A DNA stretch of 21,175 nt from an uncultured Salinimicrobium sp. (GCA_946887025.1 CAMPJY010000024.1:1-21175), one strand, 5' to 3'. Positions 1 through 6,901 are shown, numbered from the stretch's first letter. Translations and numbers: made by a program. Notes: generated from the letters alone by a model not told the origin.

Positions 1-153
1 GCTGTCTGAAAAGGCTGCTTTCTATCTATTATTTTCCTTTTTTTGAATTGTCCCGAACCCTGGCCTAAAAGCCCGGGCAATTGAAATTCTAAATACCCGA
101 AGTTTAAAATATCTAATTTTAATTTAGCAGGTTAAAAGATTCATTCAGACAGC
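1..153. repeat. Inverted repeat flanking a 133-base gene-free stretch at the window edge
   Basis: GCTGTCTGAA at 1-10 is the exact reverse complement of TTCAGACAGC at 144-153. The right arm ends 5 bases before the stop codon of the minus-strand barrel gene. The stretch between is AT-rich with a small GC patch (AAGCCCGGGC, around 70) and I see no gene in it. The left arm may continue beyond the window, so the true arm length is unknown. It could be a long-range stem-loop acting as a 3' end for the barrel gene, or the terminal repeats of a small non-autonomous element. No target-site duplication can be judged because one flank is missing. Confidence 0.45.
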
Positions 154-158
154 CTCTC

Positions 159-695
159 CTAAAAATAAACACTTACAAATGGCATCAACGCACTGCCATA
201 TATACTCTTTTCGTCATCATATAATACGTCATACCGCAGCCCAATTGTGATCGGCCCATTTGTATATCCTGCTCCCAGGAAAAGGGCGGGGTACCAGTAG
301 GAATCTTCCCTGTTTCCTCCATCCAGTTCCCATTTCCGGGAAACATGCAGTTCCTCAAATTCCGCAGAAAGCTGCAGAAATCTCAGAGGTCTGAACAATC
401 CCAGCACGCTCCCTCCATAATTGAAGGAGGTATAATAGTCGGCATTGGTATAAGAACCTAAAAGCCCTACCCCCGCAGAGGCGTAGCGATTGAAATCATA
501 AACTGCTTTTGGAGCCAGGCTGGCATTAAAAAACCCGTCACTGAAACTCAGCCCCAGGCTTCCCCCGAAACGTACGTTATCGAAAAAAGAATCTTTTGGC
601 TGAATGGTCTGGCCTGCCAGATTCCCAAAGCTGCTCAACATCAGCAGCATAAAAAAATAAATAGCGATTTTATTGCGAAAGTTCCTATTCTGCAT
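159..695 (-). CDS. Small outer-membrane beta-barrel protein, function unknown
   Basis: Predicted exported outer-membrane protein of 178 residues. A signal peptide is visible (basic NRNFRNK, then hydrophobic IAIYFFMLLMLSS, probable cut after NLAGQ near residue 29). The mature part has alternating aromatic/hydrophobic and polar residues, Gly-rich turns (GGSLGLSFSDG, GAGYTNGPITIGLRYD) and a C-terminal aromatic, SVYF, as expected for an 8-strand-type barrel. I chose the ATG at 695 because it directly precedes the signal sequence and lies about 20 bases downstream of a near-consensus promoter. In-frame starts at 716 and 749 would spoil the signal peptide. It diverges from sucA and shares its upstream region. 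From memory, small barrels next to sucA in flavobacteria have sometimes been named after the neighbouring 2-oxoglutarate enzyme; nothing in this sequence supports an enzymatic role. No substrate or partner can be inferred. Confidence 0.72.
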   Translation of the reverse strand: MQNRNFRNKIAIYFFMLLMLSSFGNLAGQTIQPKDSFFDNVRFGGSLGLSFSDGFFNASLAPKAVYDFNRYASAGVGLLGSYTNADYYTSFNYGGSVLGLFRPLRFLQLSAEFEELHVSRKWELDGGNREDSYWYPALFLGAGYTNGPITIGLRYDVLYDDEKSIYGSALMPFVSVYF

Positions 696-720
696 GTTAA
701 ACTTGTTGTAATCCATAAGA

Positions 721-728
721 TAAATATA
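721..728 (-). promoter_or_regulatory. Near-consensus -7 box (TATATTTA) for the barrel gene
   Basis: Read on the minus strand, TATATTTA matches the Bacteroidota -7 element TAnnTTTG in all but the last base. Transcription would start near 715, giving a leader of about 20 bases to the ATG at 695. No clear -33 TTG is visible. Confidence 0.4.
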
Positions 729-760
729 AGAAATGAATCCGCCAATCATCTTAAAAATTG

Positions 761-768
761 TACTTTTG
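761..768 (+). promoter_or_regulatory. -7 promoter box (TACTTTTG) for sucA
   Basis: Exact match to TAnnTTTG. The expected start point is near 773-775, leaving about a 30-base leader before the sucA ATG at 805. No good -33 TTG is seen at the usual 19-22 base distance, so the call rests on the -7 box and its position. Confidence 0.55.
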
Positions 769-804
769 TAGAGTTTTATAATAAAGAAACAGTAGTTTCA
801 TCTT

Positions 805-3567
805 ATGGAAAGATTTTCTTTTTTAAATGCCGCCTCAACAGCTTATTTTGCTGAACTTTACGACCAATATCTTCAATATCCCGATAGCGTAGAACCAAGC
901 TGGAGAGCCTTCTTCCAGGGCTTCGATTTCGGAATGGAGAGTTCCCAAAACGGAGAACACATCATAGAACATCCACAGAGTGGCGAACCGGTAGAGGTCC
1001 CACAAAATGTGATCAAGGAATTCCAGGTAGTCAAACTCATCGACGGCTACCGAACCAGAGGACATCTGTTCACCAAAACCAACCCGGTCCGTGAAAGACG
1101 TAAATACGAGCCTACCATGGCTGTTGAGAACTTTGGTTTGGAGCAGTCCGATTTGGGGACCACCTTCAACGCAGGAGAGATCCTGGGCCTTGGACCTTCC
1201 ACTCTTCAGGATATCATAAATCACCTTGAATGGATCTATTGCCAGTCCATCGGGATCGAGTATATGTATATCCGGGAACCTCAGGAACTGGAATGGGTAC
1301 AGAATAAACTCAACAATTTCGAGAGTCAGCCTAAATTCAGCGCCGAGAAGAAAAAACATATCCTGAAGAAGCTGAACGAAGCGGTTACTTTTGAAACTTT
1401 TCTTCACACAAAATACGTAGGGCAAAAACGCTTCTCCCTGGAAGGAGGGGAAAGTCTGATCCCTGCCCTGGACACCGTAATAGAAAGGGCTGCAGATATG
1501 GGGGTGAAGGAATTCGTAATGGGAATGGCCCACCGTGGGCGCCTCAGTACGCTTCACAATATCTTCGGAAAAAGCGCCAAGGACATCTTCAGCGAATTTG
1601 AAGGAAAGGATTACGAGCAGGATATTTTCGACGGAGACGTGAAATATCACCTTGGCTGGACTTCCTGCAGAAAGACTGACAGTGGAAAAGAAATAAATAT
1701 AAATTTAGCCCCGAACCCCTCACATCTTGAGACCGTTGGTTCCATCGTGGAAGGGATTGCCAGGGGAAAACAGGACCGCCATTTCAGGGAGAATATGTCG
1801 GGAGTACTTCCCATCATTGTTCACGGGGATGCTGCAATAGCAGGGCAGGGGATCGTGTATGAAATTATTCAGATGTCCCAGCTGGAAGGCTACAGGACCG
1901 GCGGGACCATCCATATTGTGGTGAACAACCAGATCGGCTTCACCACCAATTACCTCGATGCCCGGTCTTCCATCTATTGTACCGATGTTGCTAAAGTAAC
2001 CCTGTCTCCTGTGCTCCACGTCAATGCAGACGATGCGGAAGCCGTGGTACACGCCATGCTTTTTGCCCTGGAATACAGGATGACCTTCGGCAAAGATGTA
2101 TTCATCGACCTCCTGGGATACAGGAAATACGGTCACAACGAAGGCGATGAGCCTCGATTCACTCAGCCGAAACTCTACAAGGCGATTGGTACTCATAAAA
2201 ATCCAAGAGATATTTATGCCGAAAAACTGAAAGCGGAAGGGGTTATCGATGACTCCTATGTTCAGAAGATCGAGGATGAGTATAAAGCCACTCTTGAGGA
2301 AAACCTGGAAAGCTCCAGAAAAGTGGAGAACACGGTGATCACTCCTTTCATGCAGGACGAGTGGGAAGGCTATGATCATGCTGATGAAACCCAGATGATG
2401 GAAACTGCAGATACCACAGTGAGCATGGAAATGTTATCAGAGGTGGCAACTGTTATTTCAGAACTTCCAAAGGACAAGAAATTCTTAAGAAAAATTCAGA
2501 AACTGGTCGAGCTGCGCAAAACCATGTTCTTCGAGAACAACAGCCTTGACTGGTCCATGGCCGAACACCTGGCCTATGGAACCCTTATAAAAGAAGGATA
2601 TTACGTACGAATGAGCGGACAGGATGTGGAAAGGGGAACCTTCTCCCACCGTCACGCCGTGGTAAAGGTTGAGGACAGTGAGGAAGAGATCATCCTGCTG
2701 AACAAACTCACCGACACTTCCACCGACTTTCAGATATACAACTCGCTGCTGTCGGAATACGCGGTGTTAGGCTTTGATTATGGCTATGCCATGGCGCGCC
2801 CTAAAACCCTTACGATCTGGGAAGCCCAGTTTGGGGATTTCAGCAACGGGGCTCAGATCCTTATCGACCAGTATATCTCGGCCGCCGAGGATAAATGGAA
2901 GATCCAGAACGGGATCGTACTCCTGCTGCCGCACGGATATGAAGGCCAGGGGGCTGAACACTCTTCCGCCAGAATGGAAAGATACCTGCAACTGTGCGCC
3001 ATGGACAATATGTTCGTTGCCGATGTCACCACCCCTGCCAATATGTTCCACTTATTGAGAAGGCAGGTGAAGGTGAACTACAGAAAACCTCTGGTGGTCT
3101 TTACCCCAAAGAGTCTGCTGAGACATCCAAAAGTGGTTTCAACAAAAGAAGAATTTGCCAACGGTTCTTTCCAGATGCTGATTGATGATGAGTCTGCAAA
3201 GGTGGATAAGGTGAAAACGCTGGTATTCTGCACCGGAAAATTCTACTACGATCTTCTTGACAGAAGGGAAGAGCTGAAAAGAGAAGATGTGGCCCTTGTC
3301 AGGGTGGAGCAGTTATTCCCGCTTCCAAAGGACCTGATGAAGGAAACCATGGAAAAATACAAAAATGCGGACGATATAGTGTGGGCCCAGGAAGAACCAA
3401 GGAATATGGGAGCCTACAGTCATTTATTACTGCATTTCGAGGAGGCTAAAAACTTCAGGGTGTGCAGCCGTAAATTCTACGGAGCCCCGGCTTCAGGTAG
3501 TTCCACAAGGTTCAAGAGACGCCACGAGAAAGTGCTCGCGAGTGTTTTTGATAAAAATATGGATTGA
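805..3567 (+). CDS. sucA: 2-oxoglutarate dehydrogenase E1 component (thiamine diphosphate-dependent)
   Basis: Catalyses decarboxylation of 2-oxoglutarate and reductive succinylation of the lipoyl group on E2 in the TCA cycle; cytoplasmic. The 920 residues match the usual E1o size. An N-terminal segment with FLNAASTAYFAELYDQYLQYP (E1o-type) is followed by the YRTRGHL region (82-88) that is typical of the family. The catalytic core has MGMAHRGRLSTL (239-250), the diphosphate/metal-binding stretch GDAAIAGQG (341-349) and NNQIGFTT (374-381), then GYRKYGHNEGDEP (438-450). The C-terminal transketolase-like half contains HGYEGQGAEHSSARMERYLQL (710-730) and EEPRNMGAY (863-871). sucB follows after 94 bases, and no lpd (E3) is adjacent, so E3 is presumably shared from elsewhere. 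The ATG at 805 is preceded by an A-rich AAAGAAAC region and a -7 box. Also named odhA. No truncation or frameshift is seen. Confidence 0.97.
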   Translation: MERFSFLNAASTAYFAELYDQYLQYPDSVEPSWRAFFQGFDFGMESSQNGEHIIEHPQSGEPVEVPQNVIKEFQVVKLIDGYRTRGHLFTKTNPVRERRKYEPTMAVENFGLEQSDLGTTFNAGEILGLGPSTLQDIINHLEWIYCQSIGIEYMYIREPQELEWVQNKLNNFESQPKFSAEKKKHILKKLNEAVTFETFLHTKYVGQKRFSLEGGESLIPALDTVIERAADMGVKEFVMGMAHRGRLSTLHNIFGKSAKDIFSEFEGKDYEQDIFDGDVKYHLGWTSCRKTDSGKEININLAPNPSHLETVGSIVEGIARGKQDRHFRENMSGVLPIIVHGDAAIAGQGIVYEIIQMSQLEGYRTGGTIHIVVNNQIGFTTNYLDARSSIYCTDVAKVTLSPVLHVNADDAEAVVHAMLFALEYRMTFGKDVFIDLLGYRKYGHNEGDEPRFTQPKLYKAIGTHKNPRDIYAEKLKAEGVIDDSYVQKIEDEYKATLEENLESSRKVENTVITPFMQDEWEGYDHADETQMMETADTTVSMEMLSEVATVISELPKDKKFLRKIQKLVELRKTMFFENNSLDWSMAEHLAYGTLIKEGYYVRMSGQDVERGTFSHRHAVVKVEDSEEEIILLNKLTDTSTDFQIYNSLLSEYAVLGFDYGYAMARPKTLTIWEAQFGDFSNGAQILIDQYISAAEDKWKIQNGIVLLLPHGYEGQGAEHSSARMERYLQLCAMDNMFVADVTTPANMFHLLRRQVKVNYRKPLVVFTPKSLLRHPKVVSTKEEFANGSFQMLIDDESAKVDKVKTLVFCTGKFYYDLLDRREELKREDVALVRVEQLFPLPKDLMKETMEKYKNADDIVWAQEEPRNMGAYSHLLLHFEEAKNFRVCSRKFYGAPASGSSTRFKRRHEKVLASVFDKNMD

Positions 3568-3611
3568 GCAATTTAGTTTAAAGAACAGAAATAGTAAATT
3601 TACAGCACGAG

Positions 3612-3644
3612 AAACCTGGCAGGTTTTTAAAACCTCTCAGGTCT
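3612..3644. repeat. Imperfect palindrome in the sucA-sucB spacer
   Basis: Two 16-base arms are centred on 3628: left arm AAACCTGGCAGGTTTT (3612-3627), right arm AAAACCTCTCAGGTCT (3629-3644). Thirteen positions pair perfectly and one is G-T. The element lies 45 bases after the sucA stop and 17 bases before the sucB ATG. It has 22 of 28 core positions in common with the palindrome at 18751-18777. It could act as a processing or attenuation hairpin in the sucAB mRNA, or be a dispersed intergenic repeat; the sequence alone does not decide. Confidence 0.65.
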
Positions 3645-3661
3645 TATAAAAACAAGAAATC

Positions 3662-4948
3662 ATGGCTTTAGAAATGAAAGTCCCATCTCCGGGAGAATCC
3701 ATCACCGAGGTTGAAATCGCCCAATGGCTGGTGCAGGACGGGGATTATGTTGAAAAAGACCAGGCAATCGCCGAGGTAGACAGTGACAAGGCAACCCTGG
3801 AATTACCCGCCGAGGCAAGTGGTATCATCACCCTGAAGGCTGAGGAAGGCGACGCCGTGGCCGTAGGAGATGTGGTCTGCCTTATAGATACTGAGGCTCC
3901 CAAGCCGGGTGCCAAAGAAGAAGGCTCCAAAGAAGTTGCAGAGGAGAGCAAACAAGCGACCAAGGCAGATCAGGAGGAACTGAATTCTGAGAAAACTGAA
4001 GAAAAAGCAGCCCCAAAAGCTGAAACTCCTTCCAAAGCCTCCACCCCATCACAGTCACAGGATAAAACCTATGCCACAGGAACTCCTTCCCCGGCAGCCA
4101 AGAAGATCCTTGACGAAAAAGGCATGGATGCGAAATCTGTATCAGGTACCGGACGTGATGGAAGGATTACGAAGGAAGATGCCGTAAGCGCAAAACCTTC
4201 CATGGGAACTCCAGGAAAAGGCAAAAGAGGCGAGGAGCGCAAGAAAATGTCAATGCTTCGCCGGAAAGTGGCCGAACGCCTGGTTTCAGCCAAGAACGAA
4301 ACCGCCATGCTTACCACTTTTAACGAAGTGGACATGTCTGCGATCTATTCCCTGAGAAAACAATATAAAGACGAGTTTAAAGAGAAGCACGGAGTAGGCC
4401 TTGGGTTTATGTCCTTCTTTACTCTTGCGGTAGTAAGAGCCCTGGAACTATATCCCGGTGTGAATTCCATGATTGATGGAGATCATCAGGTGAAATACGA
4501 CTACAAGGACATCAGCATCGCGGTATCCGGACCAAAAGGACTGATGGTTCCCGTGATGAGGAATGTTGAAAACATGAGTTTCCGCGGAGTTGAGGACGAG
4601 GTAAAACGCCTCGCCCTTAGAGTTCGTGACGGACAGATCACCGTCGATGAAATGACCGGAGGTACCTTTACCATTACCAATGGGGGAGTTTTCGGAAGTA
4701 TGCTTTCCACTCCAATCATCAACCCTCCTCAAAGTGGGATCCTCGGAATGCACAATATCGTGGACAGACCAGTTGCGATCGATGGGCACGTGGAAATAAG
4801 ACCTATAATGTATGTTGCGCTTTCCTATGATCACCGAATAATTGACGGGAAAGAATCTGTAGGATTCCTGGTTGCTGTGAAAGAAGCGCTGGAAAATCCA
4901 CAGGAGCTGCTTATGGACAATGACGTGAAGAGAGCTCTGGAATTATAA
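3662..4948 (+). CDS. sucB: 2-oxoglutarate dehydrogenase E2 component (dihydrolipoyllysine succinyltransferase)
   Basis: Core of the 2-oxoglutarate dehydrogenase complex; transfers the succinyl group from lipoyl-lysine to CoA. 428 residues. The N-terminal lipoyl domain (about 1-77) carries the lipoylated lysine K43 in [11 protein letters not shown] charged, Ala/Lys/Glu/Pro-rich linker (about 80-135) follows, then the E1/E3-binding domain (about 141-175, [20 protein letters not shown] and [11 protein letters not shown]). The catalytic acetyltransferase-like domain runs from about 195 to the end with the active-site motif SYDHRIIDG (388-396; H391 and D395) and the [17 protein letters not shown] segment. 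The E2o rather than E2p assignment rests on the sucA neighbour and the single lipoyl domain. It is co-transcribed with sucA and followed by a strong terminator. Also named odhB. Confidence 0.96.
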   Translation: MALEMKVPSPGESITEVEIAQWLVQDGDYVEKDQAIAEVDSDKATLELPAEASGIITLKAEEGDAVAVGDVVCLIDTEAPKPGAKEEGSKEVAEESKQATKADQEELNSEKTEEKAAPKAETPSKASTPSQSQDKTYATGTPSPAAKKILDEKGMDAKSVSGTGRDGRITKEDAVSAKPSMGTPGKGKRGEERKKMSMLRRKVAERLVSAKNETAMLTTFNEVDMSAIYSLRKQYKDEFKEKHGVGLGFMSFFTLAVVRALELYPGVNSMIDGDHQVKYDYKDISIAVSGPKGLMVPVMRNVENMSFRGVEDEVKRLALRVRDGQITVDEMTGGTFTITNGGVFGSMLSTPIINPPQSGILGMHNIVDRPVAIDGHVEIRPIMYVALSYDHRIIDGKESVGFLVAVKEALENPQELLMDNDVKRALEL

Positions 4949-4974
4949 TATCAACTCTATAAATATAAGTTTTT

Positions 4975-5006
4975 AAAGCCTCGCATTTTGCGGGGCTTTT
5001 TCTTTT
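4975..5006 (+). terminator. Rho-independent terminator of sucAB
   Basis: AAAGCCTCGC (4975-4984) pairs with GCGGGGCTTT (4990-4999) around an ATTTT loop, 10 bp with one T-G pair, followed by TTCTTTT. It starts 26 bases after the sucB stop. Confidence 0.88.
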
Positions 5007-5067
5007 GAAGTTCCGGAGAGGTACACAATGCCTTCTGAAATTTCGACATTAAGAATTGAATTGTTGC

Positions 5068-5211
5068 GGCCCATCCTGGGCCGGGTTGGGAGACGAAGTT
5101 CTCTTTCTACCAATTTGTTGCCCTTCCAGGGCAATATCACCTCCGGAGGAGGGACATTTTTGTAGGATTCAATCTTCTCTCGCCTTCAGCTCCGAAGGAG
5201 CGACATTTTTG
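5068..5211. repeat. Cluster of four small hairpins with three-base loops
   Basis: Part of a gene-free stretch (about 5007-5400). Unit 1 is GGCCCA-TCC-TGGGCC (5068-5082). Unit 2 is TTGCCCT-TCC-AGGGCAA (5118-5134). Unit 3 is CCTCC-GGA-GGAGG (5140-5152). Unit 4 is GCTCC-GAA-GGAGC (5189-5201). Units 1 and 2 share the TCC loop and an AATTGTTG / ATTTGTTG lead-in. Units 3 and 4 are the start of a 22-base repeat (5141-5162 and 5190-5211) with two mismatches, ending GACATTTTTG in both. The layout resembles REP-type intergenic repeats; mobilisation by a REP-associated transposase is inference, as no such gene is in the window. Confidence 0.7.
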
Positions 5212-5261
5212 CCTCCGAGAAAGATATAAGCGGTCCTCATAATATGACTACCTACTCCCAA

Positions 5262-5339
5262 TCAAATAAGAGTCAAATAAGGGTTAAATAAGGGTTAAAT
5301 AAGGGTTATCTAGGGGTTGAACCCTAATTTGACTCTTAT
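5262..5339. repeat. 11-bp tandem repeat closed by a 20-bp inverted repeat
   Basis: Five 11-base units start at 5262, 5273, 5284, 5295 and 5306: TCAAATAAGAG, TCAAATAAGGG, TTAAATAAGGG, TTAAATAAGGG, and a diverged TTATCTAGGGG. The segment 5266-5285 (ATAAGAGTCAAATAAGGGTT) is the reverse complement of 5320-5339 with one mismatch, and the 34 bases between hold the remaining units. An inner GGGTT-G-AACCC hairpin is also possible. The 11-base spacing is close to one helical turn. No gene is visible here. Confidence 0.8.
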
Positions 5340-5390
5340 CGGTCCTTAAGATGACTCTAATATTACTTTTATTTGTAACAGATCTGGTAG

Positions 5391-5433
5391 TACTCAAGGA
5401 AAAAGGCTGCAGTCCTTTCGGGTGCAGCCTTTT
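5391..5433 (-). terminator. Terminator-like hairpin after the 35-residue peptide gene
   Basis: AAAAGGCTGCA (5401-5411) pairs perfectly with TGCAGCCTTTT (5423-5433) around an 11-base loop containing TTTCGGG. On the minus strand the stem ends in CCTTTTTCCTT. It lies 25 bases past the stop of the minus-strand peptide gene at 5459. Because both ends carry A/T tracts it may also stop transcription coming from the left. Confidence 0.72.
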
Positions 5434-5458
5434 ACTTGGCAAAAATTAAGGAGAATTA

Positions 5459-5566
5459 TCAGGCTAAAAACAAAGAGTAAAGGTTCAATAGAATGACTAT
5501 AATTACGGCGAACCCCAGTACGTAGTACAGAGTTTGGGAAATGACTTTAGAGAACGGCGAATTCAT
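5459..5566 (-). CDS. Putative 35-residue single-helix membrane peptide
   Basis: A short ORF that I translated by hand: ATG at 5564-5566, TGA at 5459-5461. The first 20 residues are MNSPFSKVISQTLYYVLGFA, followed by a very hydrophobic VIIVILLNLYSLFLA. That gives a short polar N-terminus with one lysine and one membrane-spanning segment from about residue 13 to 34. The upstream sequence on its strand (AACAAAAAATT) is the A-rich type used for starts in this phylum. It lies 76 bases downstream of the retropepsin gene on the same strand and is followed 25 bases later by a terminator-like hairpin. No separate promoter is visible, so co-transcription with the protease gene is likely. The function is unknown and I do not recognise a family. 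Confidence 0.55.
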   Translation of the reverse strand: MNSPFSKVISQTLYYVLGFAVIIVILLNLYSLFLA

Positions 5567-5642
5567 AATTTTTTGTTAGGCTATAAAGTTCGCCACTCCG
5601 ATTTTCCCTCACAACAGGAAAAATCCCCTTTTTTTATAAAAT

Positions 5643-6080
5643 TTACTTCAGGTACAGGTTTTTTGATTTATAATCGATCACTGCCTTGCCTTTTTGAAGA
5701 ATATCGGCCCCAATAATTCCGTGAACTTTTTCAGCTTTATGTTTGATCAGGGCATCGTTGACGTGGGTAAGGTCAAATAATACGAGGTCTACTTTTTTCT
5801 TTTTCCAGCCTTTGATCTCCACCACGTTCTGCTGTGCGATCTGGGTGAGCATATTGGTGGCGCCCGCCCCGGCGGCCCTTACCTCGCTTTCCTCAGCCAG
5901 GAGCTTAAAATGGGCCACGGCATCAAATCCGACGCAGGAGCTGGAGGCGCCGGTGTCCAGGATGAAATTGCCTTCTATTTTATTGATCTTCGCCTTCAAT
6001 TCCAGATGATTGGTGGCTGTCAGGGTAAGTTTAATTTTTTCGTAGCCTTTTTTCTCAAGCAGTTTCTTTAGAGATGCCAT
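5643..6080 (-). CDS. Retropepsin-like aspartic protease, single domain
   Basis: A 145-residue protein of the clan AA (retropepsin-like) fold. It has the catalytic FILDTGASSS motif (D42-T43-G44 near residues 39-48) and a C-terminal hydrophobic-hydrophobic-Gly motif, GIIGADIL, with IDYKSKNLYL after it. Like viral and DUF-type retropepsins it has a single catalytic Asp motif, so activity would need a homodimer; that is family knowledge, not shown here. No signal peptide is seen: the N-terminus MASLKKLLEKKGYEKIKL is basic and amphipathic, so a cytoplasmic location is likely. The ATG at 6080 is 16 bases from an exact TATCTTTG promoter. The gene diverges from tatD and precedes the 35-residue membrane peptide. 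Its substrate is unknown. Confidence 0.82.
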   Translation of the reverse strand: MASLKKLLEKKGYEKIKLTLTATNHLELKAKINKIEGNFILDTGASSSCVGFDAVAHFKLLAEESEVRAAGAGATNMLTQIAQQNVVEIKGWKKKKVDLVLFDLTHVNDALIKHKAEKVHGIIGADILQKGKAVIDYKSKNLYLK

Positions 6081-6096
6081 TCTTTTTCTTTTTTGT

Positions 6097-6104
6097 CAAA
6101 GATA
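6097..6104 (-). promoter_or_regulatory. -7 promoter box (TATCTTTG) for the retropepsin gene
   Basis: Exact TAnnTTTG match on the minus strand. The expected start is near 6091, about 10 bases before the ATG at 6080. An AAAAAGAA stretch lies in the leader. It faces the tatD -7 box 16 bases away. Confidence 0.65.
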
Positions 6105-6120
6105 GGTGTTCGAAATAAAT

Positions 6121-6128
6121 TAATTTTG
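6121..6128 (+). promoter_or_regulatory. -7 promoter box (TAATTTTG) immediately before tatD
   Basis: Exact TAnnTTTG match. Only five bases separate it from the ATG at 6134, so transcription would start at or within a base or two of the start codon. A TTTTG at 6091-6095 is a possible -33 box, but the 25-base spacing is long. Confidence 0.6.
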
Positions 6129-6133
6129 TGCTT

Positions 6134-6901
6134 ATGACAATTACCGATACCCATACCCACCTATATAGTGAATCATTTGAGGAAGACCGGGAGGAAATGA
6201 TCCACCGGGCTCTTGATCTTGGAATCACACGGTTTTTCATCCCTGCCATCGATTCCACTTATGCCCCGGCAATGTTTGAGCTGGAGAAGGGTTTTCCTGA
6301 TAATGTCTTTCTGATGATGGGCCTGCATCCTACCCACGTAAAGGAGAATTATAAGGAGGAGCTGGCTTTTGTCGAAAAAGAGCTGGAACGCAGGAAATAT
6401 TTAGCTGTAGGTGAAATTGGAATAGATCTCTATTGGGATAAATCTACCCTGGAAATTCAGCAGGAGGCTTTCAGATATCAAATCCGCCTGGCAAAAAAGC
6501 ACCGATTACCCATAGTCATACATTGCCGGGAGGCTTTTGATGAAATATTCGCCGTATTGGAATCTGAAAAGGATGACCGGCTTTTTGGAATCTTCCATTG
6601 CTTTACCGGAACTTTTGAGCAGGCAGAGCGGGCGATTTCCTTCAATATGAAGCTGGGAATTGGGGGGGTGGCAACCTTTAAAAATGGAAAAATTGATACT
6701 TTTCTGGAGCAGATCCCATTGAAACAAATAGTGCTGGAAACGGATTCCCCTTACCTGGCTCCTGCACCCTTCAGGGGTAAAAGGAATGAAAGTGCTTATA
6801 TAATGAAGGTGCTTGAGAAACTTTCCCTGATCTACGGAGTTTCACAGGAAGAAATTGCTGCCGTGACCACAGAGAATTCCAAAGATATATTCGGGGTTTA
6901 G
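6134..6901 (+). CDS. tatD: TatD-family metal-dependent hydrolase (DNase-like)
   Basis: A 255-residue TIM-barrel amidohydrolase of the TatD/YcfH/YjjV family, whose members have metal-dependent 3'-5' exonuclease activity and also act on D-aminoacyl-tRNA in some cases. Metal-ligand and family motifs occur in order: DTHTHLYSESFEEDR at the N-terminus (H7, H9), MMGLHPTHV, AVGEIGIDLYWD, VIHCREAFDE, IFHCFTGTFEQA, GIGGVATFKNGK and VLETDSPYLAP. I placed the start at the ATG 6134. The in-frame GTG at 6128 overlaps the last base of the -7 box and would lie upstream of the probable start point. It is the first gene of a plus-strand run with the acyltransferase and ansA. Which TatD paralogue it is cannot be told from the sequence alone. 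Confidence 0.92.
   Translation: MTITDTHTHLYSESFEEDREEMIHRALDLGITRFFIPAIDSTYAPAMFELEKGFPDNVFLMMGLHPTHVKENYKEELAFVEKELERRKYLAVGEIGIDLYWDKSTLEIQQEAFRYQIRLAKKHRLPIVIHCREAFDEIFAVLESEKDDRLFGIFHCFTGTFEQAERAISFNMKLGIGGVATFKNGKIDTFLEQIPLKQIVLETDSPYLAPAPFRGKRNESAYIMKVLEKLSLIYGVSQEEIAAVTTENSKDIFGV

Noticed and set aside
159..749. Enzyme label (2-oxoglutarate decarboxylase) for the barrel gene beside sucA
   Set aside because: The protein has a signal peptide and barrel strands and no thiamine diphosphate motif; such a name could only come from its neighbour.
835..1650. Long open frame (271 codons) antisense to sucA
   Set aside because: It lies wholly within the strongly supported sucA frame, its translation has no recognisable domain, and there is no promoter or leader for it. 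It follows from codon use of sucA.
1720..2379. Second long antisense frame in sucA (219 codons)
   Set aside because: Same reasons; the peptide has no coherent domain pattern, and sucA is intact on the other strand.
5262..5316. CRISPR array
   Set aside because: Units are 11 bases and directly adjacent with no spacers; no cas gene is present.
6128..6133. GTG start for tatD
   Set aside because: The G of this codon is the last base of the -7 box, so it would lie upstream of the transcript start; the ATG at 6134 gives the normal TatD N-terminus.
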